From Lachnospiraceae bacterium (lineage in GTDB: Bacteria; Bacillota; Clostridia; Lachnospirales; Lachnospiraceae): a DNA stretch of 53,489 nucleotides. Below the pieces are notes generated by a model. The model searched no databases, was not told where the DNA came from, and saw only the letters and a program-made list of their open reading frames with translations. The stretch is from contig JALFNQ010000036.1 of NCBI GenBank assembly GCA_022773965.1, forward strand, positions 1 to 53,489, given 5' to 3'. Below, piece by piece: positions 25,930 through 34,218 of the stretch; position 1 is the stretch's first letter; every line of letters starts with the position of its first letter. The translations under genes and the position numbers were made by a program.

Positions 25930-26736
25930 TCATGCCTCTAAGATATGCTTGATGACATGCTTTGGACACTTCTCGGCACAAGCGCCGCAGTGTACACATT
26001 TCTCATAGTCAATACGTGCAATGTTGTCGATGACGGTGATCGCACCGTGCTCACAGGTCTTTTCGCACAAATGGCAGCCGATACATCCTGCACCACAGGC
26101 ATCGATCACTGCTTTTCCTTTATTCTTAGATACGCAGCGAACCACATATTCTGTATTGTAGGGAATCAGCTCGATCAGGCTCTTCGGGCAGGTAGCAACA
26201 CACTTTCCACAAGCCTTACAAGCTTCCTTATCTACCTTTGCAATGCCGTCCACGATATGGATCGCATCAAAGGGACACGCCTTTACACAGGAACCATAAC
26301 CGAGACAGCCATAGTTACATGACTTTGGACCGCCGTTAGGTACATATTTCATTGCCGTACAATCCATCAGACCGTTATACGCATAATCTGCCTTGCTGGC
26401 TTCCTTATTGCCGGAGCATTTTACGAAAGCTACCATACGGGTACCTTCGCCGGCTTCCACACCCATGATGGCACCAATCTGATTCGCAACTGCCGAACCG
26501 CCAACCGGACACTGGTTAATCGGGGCTTCACCCTTAGAAATAGCAGCTGCCAGACCGGAACAGCCCGCATAACCACAACCACCACAGTTATTTCCGGGAA
26601 GCACGCCTAAGATTGCCTCTTCCTTCTCATCTACCTCAACCGCAAGCTTCTCACCGGCAACGCCAAGGAAGAATCCAATTAAAACACCTACGCAGCCAAC
26701 CACAAGGGCAGCCACAAGAATTGCTGTAATATTCAT
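25930..26736 (-). CDS. rnfB: Rnf complex ferredoxin subunit RnfB
   Basis: Cytoplasm-facing iron-sulfur subunit that receives electrons from ferredoxin. One N-terminal TM helix (about 4-25), then an Fe-S domain with GNNCGGCGYAGC, then two pairs of 4Fe-4S motifs (CKACGKCVATCP, CIGCHLCEKTC, CVHCGACAEKCP). The 268-residue length fits the clostridial form. It is last in a rnfCDGEAB operon. Strong GGAG precedes the ATG. Confidence 0.96.
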   Translation of the reverse strand: MNITAILVAALVVGCVGVLIGFFLGVAGEKLAVEVDEKEEAILGVLPGNNCGGCGYAGCSGLAAAISKGEAPINQCPVGGSAVANQIGAIMGVEAGEGTRMVAFVKCSGNKEASKADYAYNGLMDCTAMKYVPNGGPKSCNYGCLGYGSCVKACPFDAIHIVDGIAKVDKEACKACGKCVATCPKSLIELIPYNTEYVVRCVSKNKGKAVIDACGAGCIGCHLCEKTCEHGAITVIDNIARIDYEKCVHCGACAEKCPKHVIKHILEA

Positions 26737-26749
26737 GTTCTTCTCCTTC

Positions 26750-27346
26750 CTAGATCATTCCTGAGAAGCCCATAAATGCAATGGACATCAGAGCCGCTGT
26801 GATCAGAACGATCGCAGTACCCTGAAAAGGCTTCGGAATATCGTTATACTCAATCTTTTCGCGGATACCTGCCATAAGTACGATCGCGATGAAAAATCCG
26901 ATTGCTGTAGCCAGACCGTTTACCACGCTTTCCAAAATACCATACTCTTTCGTCACATTTGTAAGAGCGACACCTAACACAGCACAGTTGGTTGTGATCA
27001 GTGGCAGATAAACACCCAGTGACTCATAAAGGGGTGGCATTTTCTTTTTTAAGAACATCTCCACAAACTGTACGAGACATGCAATGACCAGAATATAGAC
27101 GATCGTTTTCAGGTAGGTCAGGTCAATACCCATGCTCATCAGATACTCGTTTGCAAGAATAAATTTGTAGATCAGCGCGGTTACAAAAGAGGATAAGGTA
27201 ATAACAAAGATTACCGCTCCACCCATACCGGCTGCAGTCTCAGTTTTCTTTGATACGCCGAGGAATGGACAGATACCAAGAAACTGACTCAATACAACAT
27301 TATTTACGATCGCAGAACCAACCGCGATCAAAAGTAATTCTTTCAT
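26750..27346 (-). CDS. rnfA: Rnf complex membrane subunit RnfA
   Basis: Integral membrane subunit with six helices, part of the ion-translocating half, paralogous to RnfE. It starts LLLIAVGSAIVNNVVLSQFLGICPFLGVSK; the VLSQFLGICPFLG segment carries the conserved cysteine used for the intramembrane iron-sulfur site. It also has LITTNCAVLGVAL. The length of 198 residues is normal. Position between rnfE and rnfB is as expected. Confidence 0.96.
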   Translation of the reverse strand: MKELLLIAVGSAIVNNVVLSQFLGICPFLGVSKKTETAAGMGGAVIFVITLSSFVTALIYKFILANEYLMSMGIDLTYLKTIVYILVIACLVQFVEMFLKKKMPPLYESLGVYLPLITTNCAVLGVALTNVTKEYGILESVVNGLATAIGFFIAIVLMAGIREKIEYNDIPKPFQGTAIVLITAALMSIAFMGFSGMI

Positions 27347-27351
27347 CTGTC

Positions 27352-28047
27352 TTATGCCTCCTTTTTATCTGCACAGATTGCAGCCTGACCGCAGTGTGCA
27401 CAGTCACCATTCAGGCATCCTGCAGGCTCAGCCAGCGGTTTGCCCTTCTCTTCCATCTTCTTGCGGATGATGTTCATTCCTGCTACAAGGAATGCAAGAA
27501 CCAGGAACGCACCCGGTGCCATTACAAAAATGGTGATCGGTGTAAACCAGCTTAAAGACAATACCTGTACGCCAAAAATCTGTCCTGCACCCAGCAGCTC
27601 TCGGATCAAACCGATACATGTAAGTCCTACCGTAAAACCAAGTCCCATTCCAAGACCGTCAAAGATAGAAGGCAGTACGGGATTTTTAGATGCGTAGCTC
27701 TCTGCACGGCCTAAAATAATACAGTTTACAACGATCAGCGGAATATACACACCTAACGCTGCTGAAAGTGACTGAAAATATGCCTTCATCATAAACTCTA
27801 CAATCGTGACAAGTGATGCAACGATGACGATAAATGCCGGTACGCGCACACCGTTGGGGATCACCTTACGGAATGCAGCGATCAAAAGATTGGACAATAC
27901 AAGCACAACTGTTGTGGAAAGACCCATACCAAGTCCATTGATCGCTGAAGATGTAACCGCCAGTGTCGGACACATACCAAGCATAAGCACAAATGTGGGG
28001 TTTTCCTTAATAATACCGTTATATAAACGCTCTACATATTTATTCAT
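27352..28047 (-). CDS. rnfE: Rnf complex membrane subunit RnfE
   Basis: Six-helix membrane subunit forming the RnfA/E pair. The N-terminal IIKENPTFVLMLGMCPTLAVTSS and LIVVNCIILGRAESYA are family signatures, with the MCPT cysteine and VNC cysteine matching those of RnfA. A cysteine-containing C-terminal tail (CLNGDCAHCGQAAICADK) extends past the last helix and is unusual: its CxxC pair could bind metal. Its ATG overlaps the rnfG stop by one base. Confidence 0.95.
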   Translation of the reverse strand: MNKYVERLYNGIIKENPTFVLMLGMCPTLAVTSSAINGLGMGLSTTVVLVLSNLLIAAFRKVIPNGVRVPAFIVIVASLVTIVEFMMKAYFQSLSAALGVYIPLIVVNCIILGRAESYASKNPVLPSIFDGLGMGLGFTVGLTCIGLIRELLGAGQIFGVQVLSLSWFTPITIFVMAPGAFLVLAFLVAGMNIIRKKMEEKGKPLAEPAGCLNGDCAHCGQAAICADKKEA

Positions 28048-28658
28048 TACTGTGCACCTCCTAATTCTGAACGGAAATAGGTAAGGGCCGCATTCACTCC
28101 GTTTGCCATCGCTTTCGAGCTGATGGTTGCACCAGAAATAGCCTCGATCTCATTATCGGCAGCCGGAGAATTCTTTACGACATTAAATGTATCTACCAGC
28201 TTGCCCGCAAACTGTGAATAAAAGCTTTCTTCCTGAACCTTCATACCCAGTCCGGGTGTCTCGGCAATACTTGTAATGGAATAGCCATTCACCGTTCCAT
28301 CCTTCTGAATACCGACAGAGAAAGTGATCGTAGACTGGCTGGCATCCTTGGCAGTAACAGTGATCACATAGCCAAGCTCTGCGCCAGATGCATCCTTCGC
28401 CACCTGAATATCGTCAATAGAGTCTGTATAGCCGGCTGAAACGACTGCTTCTGTAGCAGCTGTCTTATCAAAGCCTTCCAATGCCTCGAAGGAATCTGCA
28501 TCGGCAAATACTTCCTTGTAAGCCGCCTGGGCAGCTGCCGCATTGGCATCCGCGATCGGCTTTTTGGTCACTTCATATACAAGACCAAGTAAAAAGCCCA
28601 GTACCAGAGTAAAAGCGGTAAGGATCACGGCGTCATGAACGATTTTTTTCGTATTCAT
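28047..28658 (-). CDS. rnfG: Rnf complex flavoprotein subunit RnfG
   Basis: Extracytoplasmic subunit with covalently bound FMN. An N-terminal TM helix (about 9-29) is followed by the FMN-binding domain with the attachment motif SGATISSKAMANGV, in which the Thr is the FMN acceptor modified by ApbE. The alanine-rich segment at 36-48 is a linker. The length of 203 residues is normal. It ends in the ribosome binding site of rnfE. Confidence 0.95.
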   Translation of the reverse strand: MNTKKIVHDAVILTAFTLVLGFLLGLVYEVTKKPIADANAAAAQAAYKEVFADADSFEALEGFDKTAATEAVVSAGYTDSIDDIQVAKDASGAELGYVITVTAKDASQSTITFSVGIQKDGTVNGYSITSIAETPGLGMKVQEESFYSQFAGKLVDTFNVVKNSPAADNEIEAISGATISSKAMANGVNAALTYFRSELGGAQ

Positions 28659-28659
28659 A

Positions 28660-29601
28660 CTACTTGCCCTCCTTTTTCTCTTTTACCTGACCGAATGCAC
28701 GGGGAATCGTGATCTTCTCGATCATCGGAACAAGAAGGTTGCTCAAAATGATCGCGAAGGAAACACCCTCTGCATTTGCGCCGAAGCAACGGAACAGTCC
28801 GGTCAGAATACCACAGCAGATTCCAAACAGGATCCGTCCGTTCGGTGTAATAGGACTGGTGACATAGTCAGTTGCCATAAAGAATGCACCAAGCATAATT
28901 CCGCCGCTGCAAAGCTGTGCAACAATATAGTTCATATCGAATCCATGTCCACCGAAGATCAGCATAAAGATCACGAAAGTGATCAGGTAGCTTGCCGGGA
29001 TCGCTAAAGTAATGACTCCCAGTAAGATCAGGATGATCGCTCCGATCAAAATAGCGATGGTACTTGTCTCACCAATCGTTCCTGCGGTACGTCCGATCAG
29101 TGCATCCATACTGTTGATCACCTCACCATTTCGCATAGCTGCCAAAGGTGTTGCACCGGTGTATGTATCGGTCTGGAAGTTGGTCATGTCAGCTGCAAAT
29201 GCGATCAGAAGAAAGCATCTTGCACCCAGAGCCGGGTTCATGAAGTTCTGTCCCAGTCCGCCAAACATCATTTTTACAATGGCGATGGCAAATACACCAC
29301 CCAGAACCGCTTCCCACCAGGGAAGAGTCACCGGCAGATTCAATGCCAGAAGTAATCCGGTAACGACCGCACTCAGATCACTGATTGTACTTTTTTTGTG
29401 AATAATTTTCTCAAACACCCACTCCGTAGCTACACAGCTTGCGATCGTAAGCACGATCAGAAGCAACGCCTTCGGTCCGAAGTTAAAAATACCAAACAAT
29501 GTTGTAGGAAGTAATGCCAGGATCACATACAACATGATCCGGTTGGTAGAATCCTTCGCACGCACATGGGGTGATGAGGAAACATGTAAAATGTTATCCA
29601 T
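28660..29601 (-). CDS. rnfD: Rnf complex flavoprotein membrane subunit RnfD
   Basis: Polytopic membrane subunit with covalent FMN on a Thr, homologous to NqrB. Residues include the N-terminal SSSPHVRAKDSTNRIMLYVI, the attachment motif TGATPLAAMR, and the conserved GGLGQNFMNPALGARCFLL. The ATG at 29610 has AGG touching it, while ATG 29601 has AAAGG nine bases away, so a 313-residue product is preferred. Confidence 0.95.
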   Translation of the reverse strand: MDNILHVSSSPHVRAKDSTNRIMLYVILALLPTTLFGIFNFGPKALLLIVLTIASCVATEWVFEKIIHKKSTISDLSAVVTGLLLALNLPVTLPWWEAVLGGVFAIAIVKMMFGGLGQNFMNPALGARCFLLIAFAADMTNFQTDTYTGATPLAAMRNGEVINSMDALIGRTAGTIGETSTIAILIGAIILILLGVITLAIPASYLITFVIFMLIFGGHGFDMNYIVAQLCSGGIMLGAFFMATDYVTSPITPNGRILFGICCGILTGLFRCFGANAEGVSFAIILSNLLVPMIEKITIPRAFGQVKEKKEGK

Positions 29602-29623
29602 TTCTAACATCCTTTCTTTTTCA

Positions 29624-30946
29624 TTATTTTTTACGTCTCGCTGCTAGAATATCTTTTTTCATGGTTTTGATAGACTGTGCCAGCGGACGTCTTGCCGGAC
29701 AGATAAAGCTGCAGCTGCCGCACTCGATACACTCCATACCATTCCACTTTTCAAATTCCTCACCAAGCTTTAAGTTTGCCTGTTTTGCAAGCCGTGAAGG
29801 AACTAACATCTCAGGACACGCCTCTACGCAACGTCCACAGTTGATGCATGCGCTGGGCTCCAGATGTGCGACATCATCGGAAGTCAGACAAAGCAAGGAT
29901 GAATTGGTCTTTGTGATGGGTACATTCAGATCAAACATGGAGAATCCCATCATCGGACCACCGGAGATCATCTTCTCAGCGCCGGACTCCTTGAGTCCAC
30001 CGGCTGCCTCTAACAACTCTGCGTAATTTGTTCCTACGCTCACATAGAAGTTGCGGGGATCCTTGACGGCGTCTCCTGTCACAGTGAAAATACGGTTTGT
30101 CACCGGTTTTCCTTCTTTAACTGCACGGTAAACGCAGACCAGCGTTTCCACATTGTCAACAATACAGCCGGCATCTGCCGGAAGCATCTTTGAATTGATC
30201 TCACGACCGGTCACAGCCTTGATCAGCTGACGCTCACCACCCTGCGGATACTTGGTCTGCAGCGGAACAACCTCGATCCGTGGCTCGTCCTTGCACAGAA
30301 ACTGCAGCTTCGCAATACAATCCGGCTTGTTGTTCTCCACACCAAGCACACCTTTTGCATTGTCAAACAACTGAAGTACGATCTTCATGCCACCTACCAG
30401 CAATTCCGGATTATCCAGCATTCTGCGATAATCTGATGTCAGGTACGGCTCACACTCCGCACAGTTTGCAATGATGTAATCAATCTTGTCGGGATCCTTG
30501 GGAGATAATTTTACATGGGTCGGGAAGCCCGCGCCACCCATACCTACAACTCCTGCCTTCTTTACTTTCTCAATGATCTCTTCCTTGGACAGTGTCGTAA
30601 CATCTGCAACAGCATCATACTCCACTTCCTCGTAATTTCCGTCATTTTCGATAACGATCGAATTGACCATGTCACCGGTAGCGACACGGTGCAGTGCAAT
30701 TGATTTGACTGTTCCGGAAACGGATGAAAAAATATTAGCCGAAACAAATCCGCCTGCCTCAGCGATCAGCTGGCCCTTTTTCACCGTATCACCTACTGCA
30801 ACAACCGGGTTCGCGGGGGCTCCAATGTGCTGAGAAACGGGGAACACCAGATCTCCTTTAGGCAAATATTCCTCAACAGGCTTGTCTTTGGATAATTCTT
30901 TGCCCTCGAAAGGATGAACTCCGCCTTTAAACGTTCGTAATCCCAT
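29624..30946 (-). CDS. rnfC: Rnf complex NADH-oxidoreductase subunit RnfC
   Basis: Peripheral subunit carrying the NAD+ site, FMN and two 4Fe-4S clusters. The N-terminus starts MGLRTFKGGVHPFEGKELSK, followed by FPVSQHIGAPANPVVAVGD, the glycine-rich VVGMGGAGFPTHVKL, an Nqo1-like fold, and C-terminal clusters CINCGRCVEACP and CIECGSCSFICP. GAGG eight bases before ATG 30946 selects a start 15 codons inside the track ORF, giving 440 residues. It is the first gene of rnfCDGEAB, the usual clostridial order. Confidence 0.95.
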   Translation of the reverse strand: MGLRTFKGGVHPFEGKELSKDKPVEEYLPKGDLVFPVSQHIGAPANPVVAVGDTVKKGQLIAEAGGFVSANIFSSVSGTVKSIALHRVATGDMVNSIVIENDGNYEEVEYDAVADVTTLSKEEIIEKVKKAGVVGMGGAGFPTHVKLSPKDPDKIDYIIANCAECEPYLTSDYRRMLDNPELLVGGMKIVLQLFDNAKGVLGVENNKPDCIAKLQFLCKDEPRIEVVPLQTKYPQGGERQLIKAVTGREINSKMLPADAGCIVDNVETLVCVYRAVKEGKPVTNRIFTVTGDAVKDPRNFYVSVGTNYAELLEAAGGLKESGAEKMISGGPMMGFSMFDLNVPITKTNSSLLCLTSDDVAHLEPSACINCGRCVEACPEMLVPSRLAKQANLKLGEEFEKWNGMECIECGSCSFICPARRPLAQSIKTMKKDILAARRKK

Positions 30947-31017
30947 CAAATTGACCTCTCTTTCCTTATAAATATTCCTGTGGCGAAACAAATGTTTGTC
31001 TGCCGCATACTGTTATA

Positions 31018-31046
31018 ATTATAGCACAATGAGAAATTTTGTCATA
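31018..31046 (-). promoter_or_regulatory. Promoter of the rnf operon
   Basis: On the minus strand TATGACA is followed after 16 bases by TATAAT, with the leader reaching rnfC about 70 bases downstream. No Rex-like TTGTGA palindrome was seen in the spacer. Confidence 0.55.
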
Positions 31047-31137
31047 AAAAAATTTAAAAAAATGTGATTATTTTGTCTTTTTTGACAAACAAAAATTGTG
31101 TATACTTGATTCAGACCAAAATACAAAGGAGTTTTTT

Positions 31138-32166
31138 ATGCAAAGCTGGACAGATAAACGCCCGTTACACGCCATTCATCCGATCATTTCAACACTGCTG
31201 CAGCCGGGAGATCTCTTCCTTGACATTGAGACCACCGGACTCTCACGCGCCCGTCATCAGATCTATCTGATCGGTATGGCCTCCGTAGTTGACAATAATC
31301 ATATTTATGTAAATCAATTATTTTCAGACAACCCGCAAGATGAAGAAGCTTTGCTCACTTGTTTTGCTGATGCGCTGCAAACATTGGAGGTAAAACGTAT
31401 CATCACCTTCAACGGCAACAGCTTTGATCTGCCGTTTTTGCTGGAACGCGCCGCGCTGCACGCCATCTCACTGTCGTTTGAGGCATTTGAGCTGTTTGAC
31501 ATTTATAAAGAGGTAAGCAGGCGCAAAAACATGCTCCAGCTACAAAATTACCGCCAGAAGACCGTAGAACAGTTTCTTGGCATCTGCCGCGAGGACAAAT
31601 ACTCCGGTGGCGAACTGATCAAGGTATACGAAAACTATGTCCGCTGTCCGAACGCAGAGGCAGCACATTTATTACAGCTTCACAACTATGAGGATGTACT
31701 GGGCATGATCGACCTGCTGGCAGTCTTTGCCTACGACGAATTTTTCTCCTCTCCTGCTCATGTCGTTTCCGCTTCCGTGGAAAATTATACCGATATAGAC
31801 GGCAATCCTGCCGAAGAACTGATTGCAGTGCTCACACCCCCCTGCGAGCTGCCTGGCTGCCTTTCCTGCACACAACCGGTCAGCGGCGCATATCTGCATG
31901 CCGCAGGAAAACATGTACGACTGCGTGTCCCTCTCTTTCAAGGTATGGCACGACTATACTATTTAGACTATAAAAATTATTATTATCTGCCCGCCGAGGA
32001 TATGGCGATCCACAAATCTGTTGCCACCTGCGTTGACAAGGCATACAGAGAAAAAGCGACCCCCGAAAACTGTTATTCGAAGGTCGCTGTCGATGATGCA
32101 TTTTTACATTCTGACCGGCTGGCAGAATACATCACACACGTGCTGCGGGGATTTTCTGAATCATAA
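31138..32166 (+). CDS. RNase H-like exonuclease domain protein (YprB-like)
   Basis: Contains an RNase_H_2 (YprB) DEDD-type nuclease fold in its first 200 residues: LFLDIETTGLSRARHQIYLIG with the D/E pair, then ITFNGNSFDLPFL and YSGGELIKVYENY with the last acidic residues in HNYEDVLGMI. No helicase domain is fused, in contrast to some relatives. The C-terminal 130 residues are less recognisable. AAAGGAG precedes ATG 31138, 14 codons inside the track ORF. Its 3' end carries the convergent cheR terminator. Confidence 0.88.
   Translation: MQSWTDKRPLHAIHPIISTLLQPGDLFLDIETTGLSRARHQIYLIGMASVVDNNHIYVNQLFSDNPQDEEALLTCFADALQTLEVKRIITFNGNSFDLPFLLERAALHAISLSFEAFELFDIYKEVSRRKNMLQLQNYRQKTVEQFLGICREDKYSGGELIKVYENYVRCPNAEAAHLLQLHNYEDVLGMIDLLAVFAYDEFFSSPAHVVSASVENYTDIDGNPAEELIAVLTPPCELPGCLSCTQPVSGAYLHAAGKHVRLRVPLFQGMARLYYLDYKNYYYLPAEDMAIHKSVATCVDKAYREKATPENCYSKVAVDDAFLHSDRLAEYITHVLRGFSES
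32051..32088 (-). terminator. Terminator of cheR, embedded in the convergent coding sequence
   Basis: On the minus strand AGCGACCTTCGAA pairs with TTCGGGGGTCGCT in a continuous 13-bp stem, including two U-G pairs, then TTTTTCTCTG. On the plus strand the same positions are CC against AA mismatches, so only the cheR-strand RNA forms the full stem. It lies about 100 bases beyond the cheR stop, inside the nuclease gene. Confidence 0.75.
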
Positions 32167-32191
32167 AAGTGCACATTCAATCTTTCATGAT

Positions 32192-32968
32192 TTACTCCTT
32201 CTCAAAGAAGAACGACTTATTTCTCACAAATCCCAGATCCTTATAGTTCATGATCTGCTCTGTACTGCCGATAAAAAGCATTCCTCCCTTGACAAGCGAT
32301 TGATTGAACTTCGCGTAGATCTCATCCTTCGCCTCGTCCGTAAAATAGATGACCACATTGCGGCAAACGATCAGATGGCAACCGGTCGGATACGGATCGC
32401 GGAGCAGATTATGCTCGCGAAAATCCACACGCTGCTTGATCTCCTCTGCGATCTGATAAGAATTGCCGATCTTTGTAAAATATTTCTTTTTCAGATCATC
32501 CGGTACAGAAGCAATACTCTTTTCATTATAAAGACCAACCTTAGCCGCCTCCAATACCTGCTTGTCGATATCCGTTGCAATGATCTTTATATCAGACATC
32601 GGCAAATGACGGCTGAGAGCCATCACAAGTGAATACGGTTCATCTCCGGTAGAGCAGGCAGCACTCCAGATCGTAAGTCTTTTGCCATATTTTTCGATCA
32701 GCTTTGGAAATACTTCCTGATCCAGGATCTTCCACTGATCCGGATTACGATAAAACTCAGAGACATTGATCGTAAGGAAATTAACAAACTGTTCAAACTT
32801 CTCCTTATCCTTTTTGATCAGATCGACATATTTGTCATAGCTATCCACCTTATTTTTTCCGATGAGCGTGTCGATTCTCCGGCGCATCTGTTTTTCTTTA
32901 TATGCATTCAAATCAATTTTAGTTAATGCATAAATATCCTTTTTAAATTGCTCGTAATTATCTAACAT
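32192..32968 (-). CDS. cheR: CheR-type protein glutamate methyltransferase
   Basis: SAM-dependent methyltransferase of the chemotaxis CheR family, which methylates receptor glutamates. The N-terminal CheR_N helical domain (about 1-75) is followed by the SAM-binding core WSAACSTGDEPYSLVMAL and VCRNVVIYF. Length of 258 residues is typical. It is an orphan: no receptor, CheB, CheA or flagellar gene is in this window. AAAGG precedes the ATG. Its partner and function here are unknown. Confidence 0.92.
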   Translation of the reverse strand: MLDNYEQFKKDIYALTKIDLNAYKEKQMRRRIDTLIGKNKVDSYDKYVDLIKKDKEKFEQFVNFLTINVSEFYRNPDQWKILDQEVFPKLIEKYGKRLTIWSAACSTGDEPYSLVMALSRHLPMSDIKIIATDIDKQVLEAAKVGLYNEKSIASVPDDLKKKYFTKIGNSYQIAEEIKQRVDFREHNLLRDPYPTGCHLIVCRNVVIYFTDEAKDEIYAKFNQSLVKGGMLFIGSTEQIMNYKDLGFVRNKSFFFEKE

Positions 32969-33066
32969 ATATGTCTTTTCCTTTAATGATATGAATAATA
33001 AAGCTTACTCCTGCCACGCCGTAAAACAAAAACGCCATCAGATCCATCACGTGACCGGAAGTTATC

Positions 33067-33102
33067 GAAAAAAATCCCTGCGGAATCTTCCGCAGGGATT
33101 TC
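33067..33102 (-). terminator. Terminator of the cmk-ispH-rpsA operon
   Basis: AATCCCTGCGGAA pairs with TTCCGCAGGGATT around a two-to-four base loop. On the minus strand it ends with a run of seven T. It lies 10 bases past the rpsA stop. Confidence 0.9.
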
Positions 33103-33111
33103 ATTCAGATC

Positions 33112-34218
33112 CTACTCAGCATCCTCTGCAGGTGCCTCTGTGGTAGCTTCTGCAGCATCCTCCTCGGGTGCAAGCAGTGCTTTCATACTCAAGCTGATCT
33201 TCTTGTCAGCCTCATTGAAATCAACAACCTTTGCCTCGATCTCCTGTCCGATCTTTAATACATCAGACGGCTTCTCGATGTGCTCTTTTGCAATCTGAGA
33301 TACATGAAGTAATGCATCAATACCAGGAGTCAGTTCAACAAATGCTCCGAAATCAGTCATGCGTGCAACAGTTCCCTTCAGGACTGTGCCAACTGCAAAC
33401 TTCTCCTCTGCATTGTTCCAGGGATTCTCTTCCGGGAATTTCATGGAAAGTGCAATCTTTGTATCATTAATATCCTTGATGAATACCTTTACAGTATCGC
33501 CAACGTTAAATACCTTCTTGGGATTCTCGATTCTGCCCCAGCTCATCTCTGAGATGTGAAGCAGACCATCAACTCCGCCTAAATCAATAAATGCACCAAA
33601 ATCGGTCACATTCTTAACTGTGCCTTCGATGACATCGCCAACCTTGATCTTTGCGAACAGCTCTTTCTGCATCTCTGCCTTCTTTGCTGCTACTAACTGC
33701 TTTCTGTCACCGATGATGCGGCGTCTGCGAGGATTGAACTCAGTGATCACAAACTCGATGTCCTGTCCCTCATACTTAGAAAGATCCTTCTCATAAGTGT
33801 CGCTTACAAGGCTTGCAGGAATGAATACTCTTGCCTCGTCAACGATCACGCTTAAGCCGCCGGTAAGAACCTGGGCAACCTTTGCAGTGAGAACTTCTCC
33901 GTTCTCGAATGCTTCCTCAAGACGCTTGCTGCCTTTCTCTGCAGCAAGGCTCTTGTAAGAAAGAAGAACCTGTCCCTCTCCATCGTTTACTCTCTTTACC
34001 TTTGCTTCCATCTTGTCTCCAACAGAAACTAATGTGGTAAGGTCTACATTGGGCTCGTTGGTATACTCGCTGCGGCTGATGATTCCATCTGACTTATATC
34101 CGATGTTTAAGACAATCTCGTCCGGCTTTACATCGATGACCGTACCCTCCACAATTTCATTCTGTCGGATTGTCTTTAAAGACTCTTCCAGCATTTGTTC
34201 AAAGCTCATTTCTGACAT
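33112..34218 (-). CDS. rpsA: S1 RNA-binding domain protein (ribosomal protein S1-like)
   Basis: Binds mRNA and helps ribosome loading; in Firmicutes the S1 homologue is shorter than in E. coli. Four S1 domains are visible in 368 residues (around residues 10-80, 95-165, 180-250 and 265-340), the clearest being KVGDVIEGTVKNVTDFGAFIDLGG. An alanine/glutamate-rich acidic tail ends the protein. GAGGAGG nine bases before ATG 34218 selects this start. Its first 20 bases overlap the ispH stop; in some clostridia the two are fused as a single protein. Confidence 0.93.
   Translation of the reverse strand: MSEMSFEQMLEESLKTIRQNEIVEGTVIDVKPDEIVLNIGYKSDGIISRSEYTNEPNVDLTTLVSVGDKMEAKVKRVNDGEGQVLLSYKSLAAEKGSKRLEEAFENGEVLTAKVAQVLTGGLSVIVDEARVFIPASLVSDTYEKDLSKYEGQDIEFVITEFNPRRRRIIGDRKQLVAAKKAEMQKELFAKIKVGDVIEGTVKNVTDFGAFIDLGGVDGLLHISEMSWGRIENPKKVFNVGDTVKVFIKDINDTKIALSMKFPEENPWNNAEEKFAVGTVLKGTVARMTDFGAFVELTPGIDALLHVSQIAKEHIEKPSDVLKIGQEIEAKVVDFNEADKKISLSMKALLAPEEDAAEATTEAPAEDAE

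Noticed and set aside
31082-31106. Canonical promoter TTGACA/TATACT upstream of the nuclease gene
   Set aside because: The spacing is only 13 bases, too short for a normal sigma-A promoter, so it was not listed as a feature.
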